From NCBI GenBank assembly GCA_020027805.1, contig JAHKKQ010000007.1:1-26913 (forward strand): a stretch of DNA of 26,913 bases. Direction: 5' to 3'. This document shows positions 14,867-23,343 of the stretch, piece by piece. The notes under the pieces were generated by a model, which saw only the letters and a list, made by a program, of their open reading frames with translations, searched no databases and was not told where the DNA came from. The stretch is from Candidatus Dadabacteria bacterium. GTDB lineage: Bacteria; Desulfobacterota_D; UBA1144; Nemesobacterales; UBA2774. Position 1 is the stretch's first letter. Each line of letters opens with the position of its first letter. The position numbers were made by a program, and so were the translations under genes.

Positions 14867-15605
14867 AACGTATAAGAAGATAGCGCTCGTAACGGGGGGA
14901 TCCAGGGGTATCGGAAAGGCTGTTGCGCTCAGGCTCGCAGCCGAGGGCGCATTTGTAGTGGTCAATTATGCCAGGAACGAATCAGCGGCCCAGGACGTGG
15001 TCGCGGAGATAGAAAAAGCGGGAGGGAAGGGCGCTGTCTCGAAGTTCGACGTCTCCGATTACGAAACGACGCAGAAGATGATCGAGGAGATCATAGTTGA
15101 GCACGGGGGGATACACATCCTCATAAATAACGCCGGGATCGTTCATGACACGCTCTTGGTAAGGATGAACAAAGAAGATTGGGACAAGGTGATTTCCACC
15201 AACCTCAACGGGGTCTTTAACTGCACGAAAGCCGTAACGCGCACGATGATGAAGCAGAGGTGGGGAAGGATAATAAATTTAACATCGGTCGTGGGCGAAA
15301 TGGGGAATGCCGGTCAGACGAATTACGCTGCGTCCAAGGCGGGTATTATAGGCTTCACGAAGGCCGCGGCCAGGGAAATGGCGCCCAGGTCGATAACCGT
15401 AAACGCGATAAGCCCCGGCTTTATACTGACGGATATTAACGACAGTCTCTCGGATGAGATAAAGAAGCAGTACATAGAAAGGATACCCATGGGCAGGTAC
15501 GGCTCACCCGAAGACATAGCGGGGGTTGTGGCGTTCCTGACTTCGGAAGAGGCTTCGTATATCACGGGCGAGGTAATAAGGGTTAACGGCGGAATATACA
15601 CTTAA
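14859..15605 (+). CDS. fabG: 3-oxoacyl-ACP reductase
   Basis: A 248-residue short-chain dehydrogenase that reduces 3-oxoacyl-ACP with NADPH. Seen: cofactor motif TGGSRGIG at about 12-19, NNAG at about 90-93, and the catalytic set Asn115, Ser143, Tyr156 and Lys160 (YAASK). The C-terminal YITGEVIRVNGGIY is typical of FabG. The ATG at 14859 overlaps the last codons of fabD. The enzyme works with FabD, AcpP and FabF encoded on either side. SDRs are a large family, but the context and C-terminal motif make FabG very likely. Confidence 0.97.
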   Translation: MAETYKKIALVTGGSRGIGKAVALRLAAEGAFVVVNYARNESAAQDVVAEIEKAGGKGAVSKFDVSDYETTQKMIEEIIVEHGGIHILINNAGIVHDTLLVRMNKEDWDKVISTNLNGVFNCTKAVTRTMMKQRWGRIINLTSVVGEMGNAGQTNYAASKAGIIGFTKAAAREMAPRSITVNAISPGFILTDINDSLSDEIKKQYIERIPMGRYGSPEDIAGVVAFLTSEEASYITGEVIRVNGGIYT

Positions 15606-15627
15606 TATAAAATAGGAGGTGTTTGAT

Positions 15628-15873
15628 ATGGCTCAGGACAAGGAAATACTCGCAAAAGTTAAAGAGATGGTTGCGGGTCAGCTGGGTAAAACCGAGGACG
15701 AGATCTCTCCCGAATCTTCGTTCATCGAGGACCTGGGTGCCGACTCCCTCGATCTGGTCGAGCTCATCATGTCTATGGAAGACGAGTTCGGCCTGGAGAT
15801 ATCCGACGAGGACGCGGAATCCATTATAACGGTTCAGGACGCGGTCAACTTCATACAGGAGCGTAAAAAGTAA
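15628..15873 (+). CDS. acpP: Acyl carrier protein
   Basis: An 81-residue acidic helical protein carrying growing acyl chains on a phosphopantetheine arm. The attachment motif GADSLDLVEL places the modified Ser at residue 40. A strong ribosome site AGGAGGT (15614-15620) lies 7 bases before ATG 15628; an in-frame GTG at 15619 overlaps that site and is rejected as start. The very strong site fits the high amounts of ACP a cell needs. The stop codon overlaps the fabF start as TAATG. Confidence 0.97.
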   Translation: MAQDKEILAKVKEMVAGQLGKTEDEISPESSFIEDLGADSLDLVELIMSMEDEFGLEISDEDAESIITVQDAVNFIQERKK

Positions 15874-17105
15874 TGAAAAGAAGGGTAGCGGTTACCGGCG
15901 TAGGGCTCGTTACGCCTCTCGGTATCGGGAACAAGGAGACCTGGGACGCCGTCTGCGCCGGGCGTTCAGGCGTTCGGAGGGTTACGAAGTTCGATCCGAC
16001 CGAGCACAAGACACAGATAGCCGCGGAGGTCCGCGGGTTCGACCCTGAGCTCTTCATGAACCCGAAGGAGGCGAGGAAGACGGATGCGTTCATTCAGTAT
16101 GCCGTCGCCTCGGCGAAGCTCGCGCTCGAGGATTCGGGGCTCGAGATAACGGAAGAGCTGTCCCCGCTCACGGGTACGATCATCGGCTCGGGCATAGGCG
16201 GCATGGAGACTTACGTCAATACGGTGCACATGCTGGACGAAAAAGGACCCGGACGGCTATCCCCGTTCTTCATTACCAATATTATCAACAACATGGCCGC
16301 CGGATACGTCTCTATATTCTTCAATGCCAAAGGCCCCAACTGTTGTACGACTACCGCGTGCGCGGCGAGCGCCCATGCCATAGGCTACGCCGCGATGGCG
16401 ATAAGGAACGGCGAGGCCGACGTCATGTTCGCGGGCGGCACCGAAGCCCCCATCATCCCGCTCACGTTCGGCGGGTTCAACGCCATGCGGGCGCTGTCCA
16501 CCCGGAACGACGAGCCCGAGCGCGCCTCGCGCCCGTTCGACAGGGAGAGGGACGGCTTCATCATCGGCGAAGGCTCGGGGATGCTTATACTCGAAGAGCT
16601 GGAGCTCGCGAAAAAAAGGGGCGCGAGGATATACGCCGAGATCGTCGGGTACGGCATGAGCAGCGACGCGAGCCACATTACGGCCCCCTCTCTGGACGGG
16701 CCCGAGCGGTGCATGCTCGCCGCCTTGAAGGACGGGGGAATCAACCCCGACGAAATCGAGTACATCAACGCCCACGGGACATCGACCCAGCTTAACGATT
16801 CGAACGAAACGAACGCGATAAAGAAGGTCTTCGGCCAGAGGGCCTACAAGATACCGGTCAGCTCGACGAAGTCGATGACGGGGCACCTCCTGGGCGCAGC
16901 GGGCGCGGTGGAGGCGGCCTTCACGGTTCTCGCGCTCGACCGGGGCATACTCCCGCCCACGATCAACTACGAATTCCCCGACCCCGAGTGCGACCTCGAC
17001 TACGTGCCTAACGAGGCCAGGAAGGCCGACATAAAAACGGCCCTCAGCAATTCGTTTGGCTTCGGGGGAACGAACGCCTCTCTCATATTCAGAAAGCTCG
17101 GCTGA
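15873..17105 (+). CDS. fabF: 3-oxoacyl-ACP synthase II
   Basis: A 410-residue condensing enzyme that elongates acyl-ACP with malonyl-ACP. The Cys-His-His triad is visible: Cys163 in TTTACAAS, His301 in NAHGTST and His338 in SMTGHLLGAAG, with Lys333 nearby. Length and N-terminal VAVTGVGLVTPLG are typical of FabF; FabB differs in several of these stretches. The ATG shares one base with the acpP stop. It is the last gene of the operon, and a 226-base gap with a promoter separates it from acnA. Confidence 0.97.
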   Translation: MKRRVAVTGVGLVTPLGIGNKETWDAVCAGRSGVRRVTKFDPTEHKTQIAAEVRGFDPELFMNPKEARKTDAFIQYAVASAKLALEDSGLEITEELSPLTGTIIGSGIGGMETYVNTVHMLDEKGPGRLSPFFITNIINNMAAGYVSIFFNAKGPNCCTTTACAASAHAIGYAAMAIRNGEADVMFAGGTEAPIIPLTFGGFNAMRALSTRNDEPERASRPFDRERDGFIIGEGSGMLILEELELAKKRGARIYAEIVGYGMSSDASHITAPSLDGPERCMLAALKDGGINPDEIEYINAHGTSTQLNDSNETNAIKKVFGQRAYKIPVSSTKSMTGHLLGAAGAVEAAFTVLALDRGILPPTINYEFPDPECDLDYVPNEARKADIKTALSNSFGFGGTNASLIFRKLG

Positions 17106-17259
17106 GCGCAGGACGGGCGCGGCCATGAGATCCGGTTTTAATAAAATTTCCATATCGTAGAATCAGCGTATCAAGCCTCAAGTCCCGCTCGGGAAAACCG
17201 CTCGCCGGTCGCGCTCTATTCTCTTATGCCTTCATACGGATTCGCAGGCCGGGTACGGC

Positions 17260-17287
17260 TTGATTTGTACCGATTCAACTGTAGAAT
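17260..17287 (+). promoter_or_regulatory. Promoter of acnA
   Basis: TTGATT (17260-17265), a 16-base spacer and TAGAAT (17282-17287). The predicted start near 17294 leaves a leader of about 38 bases with AAGGAG ahead of ATG 17332. The rest of the 17106-17331 gap shows only a small TCCC/GGGA hairpin near 17183 and no clear terminator. Confidence 0.5.
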
Positions 17288-17331
17288 GTTAAGGAAACCT
17301 TCCGCTCAACCAGCAAGCTAAGGAGAATAGA

Positions 17332-20025
17332 ATGAGTGAGACAAAAAATAAACCGAAAGCCCTTTCTACGCTTAAAACGAGCGCGGGCGAAGTCGATTAT
17401 TATTCTTTGAAATCTATAGAAAAAACCCTCGGGAAGGACATTTCCCGCCTGCCTGTATCCATAAAGATCCTGCTTGAAAACGTCCTCCGGAATTACGACG
17501 GGAGCATAATCAACGACAACCACATCCGGGCGCTCGCGGGATGGAGCCCCGACAATAAAAACGCGGACGAGATACCTTACTGCCCCGCACGCGTTATCCT
17601 CCAGGACTTCACCGGCGTACCGTGCGTGGTCGACCTCGCGGCCATGAGGACGGTCGTCAACAGGCTCGGAGGGAACCCCGACAAGATAAACCCGATAGTC
17701 CCCGTAGACCTCGTTATCGACCATTCCGTCCAGGTCGACTACTTCGCAAGCGATAAGGCGTTCACATTGAACGTCGAGCGCGAATACGAGAGAAACGGAG
17801 AGAGGTACGCGTTTCTGAGATGGGCGCAGAAGGCATTCGATAATTTCAGGGTCGTCCCTCCCGGCACCGGGATAGTCCACCAGGTTAATCTCGAATGCCT
17901 GGCGAGCGTCGTCTCCTCGGTGAAGAAAAACGGCAGGACGATAGCATATCCCGACACCCTCGTAGGAACGGACTCCCACACGACGATGATAAACGGCCTG
18001 AGCGTGCTCGGCTGGGGCGTAGGAGGCATAGAGGCGGAGGCGTGCATGCTGGGCCAGCCCCTCTACATGCTCATGCCCGAGGTGATCGGGTTCAAGCTCC
18101 ACGGACAGCTTGCGGAAGGCGTCACAGCGACCGACCTCGTGCTCACGGTGACCGAGATGCTCAGGAAAAAGGGCGTCGTCGGGAAGTTCGTCGAATTCTA
18201 CGGGCCGGGACTCAGCCAGCTCGCGCTCTCGGACAAGGCCACCATAGCCAACATGGCCCCCGAATACGGCGCCACGATGGGGTTCTTCCCGGTCGACGAG
18301 GAGACGCTCCGTTATCTCAAAATCACGGGAAGGGACAGGAAGCTCGTCGAGCTGGTCGAGTCATACACGAAAGAACAGGGCCTTTTCAGGACGGACTCCG
18401 CGCCCGACCCCGTTTACACGGATACCCTCGCGCTCGATATTTCGACCGTCGAGCCCTCCATGGCGGGACCGAGCCGCCCGCAGGACAGGGTCTCCCTCAA
18501 GTCTCTCAAGGAATCATATGAAAAAGTACTCAAAACGAAAACCGGAAACGGTAAGGACTTAAATAAAAAAGTCGGTATCGACATTGACGGCAAAAAAGAC
18601 GAAATAGGAAACGGCTCCGTCACGATAGCCGCTATAACGAGCTGCACGAATACCTCGAACCCGTCCGTCATGGTGGCCTCGGGGCTCGTGGCGAAGAAAG
18701 CGGCGGAGAAGGGTCTGACCGTAAAGCCTTCGGTCAAGACGAGCCTGGCACCCGGCTCGAGGGTGGTCACCGATTACCTGGACGCGGCCGGCCTCACGAA
18801 ATACCTCAACAAGCTCGGCTTCGACCTCGTCGGATACGGCTGCACGACGTGCATAGGAAACAGCGGCCCCCTGCCTGCGCCCGTCGAAGAGGCCATAAAG
18901 GCGAACGACCTCACGTGCGCAGCGGTACTGAGCGGGAACAGGAATTTCGAGGGCAGGATACATCCGCTCGTCAAGTTCGCCTACCTCGCTTCGCCGCCCC
19001 TCGTCGTGGCCTTCGCCCTCGCGGGCACGGTGGACATAGACGTCTATAAAGAGCCCATAGGCAAGGGGTCGGACGGCAAGCCCGTTTATCTAAAGGACAT
19101 CTGGCCTTCACAGAAAGAAATAAGCGATACGGTGAACAAGGTGCTGAACCCGGAGCTCTTCCGGGCCCAGTACGGGCACGTCTTCGAAGGCGATAAGACC
19201 TGGAAGACCCTCGACGTCCCGGAAGGGGACCTCTACAAGTGGGACAAGAGCTCCACGTACATCCAGAACCCGACCTTCTTCGAGGAATTCTCGCTCGGCG
19301 TCCCGGGTGCGAGAGACATAAGGGGTGCGTACGCGCTCGCGTTGCTGGGTGATTCCATAACGACCGACCACATATCGCCCGCGGGCTCCATACCGAAGGA
19401 CGGCCCCGCCGGGAAATATCTGATGTCTCACGGCGTCGAGCCCAGGGATTTCAACAGCTTCGGGTCGCGGAGAGGCAACCACGAGGTCATGATACGCGGC
19501 ACATTCGCAAATATCAGGATCAAGAACCTCATGCTGCCGGGCGTCGAGGGGGGCGTAACCATGCACATCCCTTCAGGCGAGCAGCTGTCCATATTCGACG
19601 CCTCGATGAAATATCAGGCCGAAGGCATACCGCTCGTGGTGATCGGCGGTAAGGAATACGGCACGGGCAGCTCCCGCGACTGGGCCGCCAAAGGCACTAT
19701 ACTCCTGGGCGTAAAGGCGGTGATCGCAGAGAGCTTCGAAAGGATACACAGGAGCAACCTCGTGGGGATGGGCGTCCTTCCGCTTCAGTTCAAGGACGGC
19801 GAAAGCAGCCACACGTACGGGCTAACGGGTCATGAAAAATACGACATAGAAGGCGTTACCGAAGACCTGAAACACGGGAAGGACATCCCGGTAAAGGTCA
19901 CGCGAAAGGAAGGGGGTAATTTTACGTTCAACGCCACGTGCCGTCTGGACAGCCCGATAGAGGTCGAATATTATAAAAACGGTGGAATACTGCAAACGGT
20001 GCTGAGACAAATGATGAAGCAGTAA
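17332..20025 (+). CDS. acnA: Aconitate hydratase (AcnA/IRP type)
   Basis: An 897-residue monomeric aconitase that interconverts citrate and isocitrate. The [4Fe-4S] ligands are visible as Cys438 (SCTNTSNP), Cys504 and Cys507 (GCTTCIGNSGPL), close to the E. coli AcnA positions. Further signatures are GTDSHTTMINGL near 210, and GDSITTDHISPAGSIP and GGKEYGTGSSRDWAAKG in the swivel domain. Length and domain order match AcnA rather than AcnB or the mitochondrial type. AAGGAG precedes ATG 17332. The gene opens the TCA cluster and has its own promoter. AcnA proteins can also bind RNA when the cluster is lost; nothing here shows whether this one does. Confidence 0.97.
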   Translation: MSETKNKPKALSTLKTSAGEVDYYSLKSIEKTLGKDISRLPVSIKILLENVLRNYDGSIINDNHIRALAGWSPDNKNADEIPYCPARVILQDFTGVPCVVDLAAMRTVVNRLGGNPDKINPIVPVDLVIDHSVQVDYFASDKAFTLNVEREYERNGERYAFLRWAQKAFDNFRVVPPGTGIVHQVNLECLASVVSSVKKNGRTIAYPDTLVGTDSHTTMINGLSVLGWGVGGIEAEACMLGQPLYMLMPEVIGFKLHGQLAEGVTATDLVLTVTEMLRKKGVVGKFVEFYGPGLSQLALSDKATIANMAPEYGATMGFFPVDEETLRYLKITGRDRKLVELVESYTKEQGLFRTDSAPDPVYTDTLALDISTVEPSMAGPSRPQDRVSLKSLKESYEKVLKTKTGNGKDLNKKVGIDIDGKKDEIGNGSVTIAAITSCTNTSNPSVMVASGLVAKKAAEKGLTVKPSVKTSLAPGSRVVTDYLDAAGLTKYLNKLGFDLVGYGCTTCIGNSGPLPAPVEEAIKANDLTCAAVLSGNRNFEGRIHPLVKFAYLASPPLVVAFALAGTVDIDVYKEPIGKGSDGKPVYLKDIWPSQKEISDTVNKVLNPELFRAQYGHVFEGDKTWKTLDVPEGDLYKWDKSSTYIQNPTFFEEFSLGVPGARDIRGAYALALLGDSITTDHISPAGSIPKDGPAGKYLMSHGVEPRDFNSFGSRRGNHEVMIRGTFANIRIKNLMLPGVEGGVTMHIPSGEQLSIFDASMKYQAEGIPLVVIGGKEYGTGSSRDWAAKGTILLGVKAVIAESFERIHRSNLVGMGVLPLQFKDGESSHTYGLTGHEKYDIEGVTEDLKHGKDIPVKVTRKEGGNFTFNATCRLDSPIEVEYYKNGGILQTVLRQMMKQ

Positions 20026-20100
20026 AACATCCGCCGCGTCCGGGGTGATGAAACAGTCTCATTCATACCTCCGGGAACGGGTGTGTCCGCGTGCGGGTGC

Positions 20101-20117
20101 GGGCGCCTCGGGCGCTC
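20101..20117 (+). terminator. Hairpin between acnA and icd (possible terminator)
   Basis: GGGCGCC (20101-20107) pairs with GGCGCTC (20111-20117) across a TCG loop, 7 pairs with one G-T. The following bases, CGATTATTT, form only a weak T tract, so termination may be partial. The icd promoter starts 8 bases later. Confidence 0.35.
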
Positions 20118-20124
20118 CGATTAT

Positions 20125-20153
20125 TTGAATTTCAGGCGTTTATTATTTATATT
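20125..20153 (+). promoter_or_regulatory. Promoter of icd
   Basis: TTGAAT (20125-20130), a 17-base spacer and TATATT (20148-20153), 4 and 5 of 6 to consensus. The predicted start near 20160 gives a leader of about 26 bases that contains the ribosome site CAGGAG. Confidence 0.5.
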
Positions 20154-20185
20154 TCAGTCCAAATTTTTCAACAGGAGTTTTAACA

Positions 20186-21439
20186 ATGTCATCCTCAAAA
20201 CCGAGTGTGGGACAAAAAATTCGCATCGACAAAAAGAACGACTCCATCATCGTCCCCGATCACCCGATTATTCCCTTCATAGAAGGAGACGGCACGGGGC
20301 CTGATATCTGGAGGGCGTCCCAGATCGTCTTCGACGCCGCCGTGGAAAAGGCATATAAGGGCAAGAGGAGGATAACGTGGCGCGAAGTGCTCACCGGGGA
20401 AAAGGCGTTCAACCTCAAGGGCGAATGGCTGCCCGAGGAAACACTCGAAGACTTGAGGGAATACGTAGTATCCATTAAAGGCCCCCTCACAACCCCGATA
20501 GGCGGAGGGATAAGGAGCCTGAACGTAGCCTTGAGACAACTGCTCGACCTATACGCCTGCGTACGCCCCGTGCGTTACATAAAGGGCACTCCGTCCCCGA
20601 TAAAGAGACCCGAGGATATGGACATGATCATATTCAGGGAGAACACGGAGGACGTATATTCGGGCATAGAATGGCAGAGCGGGTCCAAGGAAGCGATAGA
20701 GATAAGGAATTACCTCGTCGAGAAATACGGCGCCAACATCAGGGAGGGCTCGGGCATAGGCATAAAGCCCATAAGCCCGTTCGGAACGAAGAGGCTCGTC
20801 AGGAAGGCGTTAAAGCACGCGATCGAAAAGGGGGAGGAGAGCGTCACGATCGTGCATAAGGGGAATATCATGAAGTTCACGGAAGGCGCGTTCAGGGATT
20901 GGGGCTACGAGCTCGCGAAGGAAGAATTCCCTAACCAGGTGATTACGGAAGACGACCTCTGGGACAAATACAACGGCAAGAGACCCGAGGGGATGGTTGT
21001 ATTAAACGACAGGATAGCCGACAACATGCTGCAGCAGATACTCACGAGGACGAGGGAATACCACGTCATAGCTACAGCGAACCTTAACGGCGATTACCTC
21101 TCAGACGCATGCGCCGCGCAGGTAGGGGGACTCGGAATGGCGCCCGGCGGCAATATAGGCGATTACCTGGCGCTCTTCGAAGCCACTCACGGGACGGCGC
21201 CCAAATACGCGGGCCAGGACAAGGTAAACCCGGGCTCGCTCATACTTTCGGGCGTAATGATGTTCGAATACTTGGGCTGGAGCGAAGCGGCTGACCTCAT
21301 AGTCAAGGCGATGGAGCTTACGATACTGGACAAGACCGTAACGTACGACCTCGAGCGTCAGCTCGAGAACGCGAAGCTCCTCAAGTGCTCCGAGTTCGGC
21401 GAGACGATAGCCGTCAACATGGATAGGGTGCTGGTTTAG
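20186..21439 (+). CDS. icd: Isocitrate dehydrogenase, NADP-dependent type
   Basis: A 417-residue dimeric enzyme that oxidatively decarboxylates isocitrate to 2-oxoglutarate. Strongly E. coli-like: substrate loop GGGIRSLNVALRQ with Ser111 (the counterpart of Ser113, the kinase target in E. coli), FRENTEDVYSGIEW, and GTAPKYAGQDKVNPGS. Lys340, Tyr341, Tyr387 and Arg391 match the E. coli residues that bind the 2'-phosphate of NADP, so NADP use is likely. No aceK is in the window, so phosphorylation control is not shown. CAGGAG precedes ATG 20186. mdh follows after 81 bases without a clear terminator or promoter. Confidence 0.97.
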   Translation: MSSSKPSVGQKIRIDKKNDSIIVPDHPIIPFIEGDGTGPDIWRASQIVFDAAVEKAYKGKRRITWREVLTGEKAFNLKGEWLPEETLEDLREYVVSIKGPLTTPIGGGIRSLNVALRQLLDLYACVRPVRYIKGTPSPIKRPEDMDMIIFRENTEDVYSGIEWQSGSKEAIEIRNYLVEKYGANIREGSGIGIKPISPFGTKRLVRKALKHAIEKGEESVTIVHKGNIMKFTEGAFRDWGYELAKEEFPNQVITEDDLWDKYNGKRPEGMVVLNDRIADNMLQQILTRTREYHVIATANLNGDYLSDACAAQVGGLGMAPGGNIGDYLALFEATHGTAPKYAGQDKVNPGSLILSGVMMFEYLGWSEAADLIVKAMELTILDKTVTYDLERQLENAKLLKCSEFGETIAVNMDRVLV

Positions 21440-21520
21440 ATTCATGTAACGATCGCAAATATCCGGCAGATAACGACAGGAAATAAATAACGATAAAGAA
21501 ATAATGAAGGAGCATTCAAA

Positions 21521-22462
21521 ATGAGCAGACCAAAAATTTCGGTAATAGGCGCGGGCAACGTCGGCGCCACAACGGCCTTAATGCTTGCCCAGCTCGAGCT
21601 GGGAGACGTAGTACTCGTGGACATCCTCGAGGGCATGCCCCAGGGCAAGGCGCTCGACATGATGGAGATGAACCCCGTCTACGGTTACGACGTCAGCATA
21701 ACGGGGACCAACAGCTACGAAGAGACCGCGAATTCGGACGTCGTGGTCATCACGTCGGGCATACCCCGGAAGCCCGGCATGAGCAGGGACGACCTTATAG
21801 CCACGAACACGGAGATAGTGAAACAGGTCACTGAAAACGTCGCCAGGAGATCCCCGAACGCCATATTGATACTCGTCACCAACCCTCTCGACGCGATGGT
21901 GTATATAGCCCATAAAGTAAGCGGCTTCCCGAGGGAGCGCGTCATGGGCATGGCCGGCGTGCTCGACGCCGCGAGGTTCAGGTCCTTCATAGGAATGGAA
22001 CTCGGGGTGTCGGTCGAAAACATCCACGCGTTCGTCCTCGGGGGACACGGGGACGACATGGTGCCGCTCGCGAGGGCGACCACCGTGGCAGGGGTTCCCA
22101 TCACCGAGCTCATCCCCGCCGACAGGATCGAATCCATCATACAGAGGACGAGGCAGGGGGGAGGGGAAATAGTAGCGCTCCTTAAAACAGGCAGCGCGTT
22201 CTATGCACCCGCCGTATCCGCCGTCGAGATGGTGGACGCGATACTCAGGGACAAGAAGAAGATTCTCCCGTGCTGCGTCCTGGCTCAGGGCGAGTACGGC
22301 GTCGATAACACCTTCGTCGGTCTCCCGGTTATTCTCGGGAGTAAAGGCGTCGAAAAAATATTCGAGATTAAGCTCACCAAGAAGGAAAGCGAGGAGCTCC
22401 AGCTGTCGGCGGCCCACGTGAAAGAGCTTTGCGATCACATAGAAAAAATGTCCGGCAAATAA
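21521..22462 (+). CDS. mdh: Malate dehydrogenase (LDH-like type)
   Basis: A 313-residue NAD-dependent enzyme interconverting malate and oxaloacetate. Seen: GAGNVG at 10-15, Asp34 ending the second strand (NAD preference), substrate Arg83 and Arg89 in IPRKPGMSRDDL, Asn121 in VTNPLD, Arg152, and catalytic His176 in GGHGDDMVPL. The Arg in place of Gln near residue 83 and the MSRDDL loop indicate malate rather than lactate. It belongs to the tetrameric LDH-like group, not the E. coli/mitochondrial dimer type. GAAGGAG precedes ATG 21521. Probably co-transcribed with icd; a hairpin follows its stop. Confidence 0.96.
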   Translation: MSRPKISVIGAGNVGATTALMLAQLELGDVVLVDILEGMPQGKALDMMEMNPVYGYDVSITGTNSYEETANSDVVVITSGIPRKPGMSRDDLIATNTEIVKQVTENVARRSPNAILILVTNPLDAMVYIAHKVSGFPRERVMGMAGVLDAARFRSFIGMELGVSVENIHAFVLGGHGDDMVPLARATTVAGVPITELIPADRIESIIQRTRQGGGEIVALLKTGSAFYAPAVSAVEMVDAILRDKKKILPCCVLAQGEYGVDNTFVGLPVILGSKGVEKIFEIKLTKKESEELQLSAAHVKELCDHIEKMSGK

Positions 22463-22477
22463 TAAAGAAAAACGGGG

Positions 22478-22514
22478 CGCCCGGGGCATACGTCGGCTTG
22501 ACTAGCTCCGGGCG
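22478..22514 (+). terminator. Hairpin after mdh, probable terminator overlapping the sdh promoter
   Basis: CGCCCGGGG (22478-22486) pairs with CTCCGGGCG (22506-22514), nine pairs with one G-T and two more possible wobble pairs outside. TTAATATAATATT follows, which is AT-rich but not a pure T run. The -35 of the sdh promoter lies in the 19-base loop. Confidence 0.45.
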
Positions 22515-22524
22515 TTAATATAAT
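22498..22524 (+). promoter_or_regulatory. Promoter of the sdhCAB-suc operon
   Basis: TTGACT (22498-22503) and a perfect TATAAT (22519-22524), spaced by 15 bases, two shorter than ideal. The predicted start near 22531 gives a leader of about 80 bases to ATG 22612. The short spacer may mean activator control. Confidence 0.5.
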
Positions 22525-22611
22525 ATTACAAACCGATTTTTTTCCGGAAGGCAGATTACAAATCCGTGGCTACAAAATACAAGTACTGAGACAGGTTAGG
22601 GAGGTACCGAG

Positions 22612-23343
22612 ATGGCAAACGGATCCGCGCAGAGCGCAATGACACTGAGGCGGGACACATGGTGGGTTGCACCCCTGATCACGGCCGTCGTGCTCGGTTC
22701 ATTCGGCATCTATTCCACATGGCGCGCATTCTCAAACGCCGATTTCCTTTACGAGCCGTACCTTTCTCCCTTCTACTCGCCTTACATACTCGCGTCCTGG
22801 TGGCCGTTCTCGCCGGCGCTCCTCATACTGTGGGCCCCGCTCGGGTTCAGAGCGACTTGCTACTATTACAGGAAGGCTTATTACAGGTCGTTCTTCCTCG
22901 CCCCGCCTGCGTGCGCCGTGCGCCCTCTTGCGAAGGAAGGCTCATATACGGGGGAGTCGAAGTTGCCGTTCATACTCCAGAACATACACCGTTATTTCTT
23001 CTACGCGGCCACCGTAATTCTCTTCTTCCTCTGGGTTGACGCGTTCAAGGCGCTCAAATTCGAGGACGGGTTCGGAGTAGGCGTGGGCACGCTCGTGCTT
23101 TTCGCGAACGCAGCGCTTCTTTCGCTCTATTCTCTTTCATGCCATTCGTTCCGCCATTTGATAGGCGGCAATCTCGATGTATTCTCGAAATGCCCCACAC
23201 GGTTCAGGCTATGGGGAAAGGCAAGCGCATTGAACGAACACCACATGCTATGGGCGTGGGTGAGCCTCTTCGGCGTCGCGCTCGCTGACCTCTACATATT
23301 CCTTCTCGCAAGGGGCGTTATCACAGACGTGAGGTTAATCTAA
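22612..23343 (+). CDS. sdhC: Succinate dehydrogenase membrane anchor subunit (Sdh1-like)
   Basis: A 243-residue membrane protein with about five spans (near 18-37, 57-82, 127-145, 157-176 and 211-233). Position directly before sdhA and sdhB identifies it as the quinone-reacting anchor. It is not a standard SdhC or SdhD: it has five spans in one chain and notable Cys and His residues at C83 (ATCYYYRK), C101, H126 (NIHRYFFY), C177, H178 and H182 (CHSFRH), C194, H210 and H211. From memory these motifs resemble the anchor of mycobacterial Sdh1 (Rv0249c type), for which a membrane-embedded Rieske-like Fe-S cluster has been reported. GGGAGGT precedes ATG 22612. The sdhA start follows the stop codon with no gap. 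Confidence 0.85.
   Translation: MANGSAQSAMTLRRDTWWVAPLITAVVLGSFGIYSTWRAFSNADFLYEPYLSPFYSPYILASWWPFSPALLILWAPLGFRATCYYYRKAYYRSFFLAPPACAVRPLAKEGSYTGESKLPFILQNIHRYFFYAATVILFFLWVDAFKALKFEDGFGVGVGTLVLFANAALLSLYSLSCHSFRHLIGGNLDVFSKCPTRFRLWGKASALNEHHMLWAWVSLFGVALADLYIFLLARGVITDVRLI

Noticed and set aside
16257..17153. 298-codon minus-strand open frame opposite fabF
   Set aside because: Antisense to a fully conserved enzyme; Arg/Val-rich composition without motifs.
21578..22489. 303-codon minus-strand open frame opposite mdh
   Set aside because: Antisense to mdh, His/Arg-rich and without domains.
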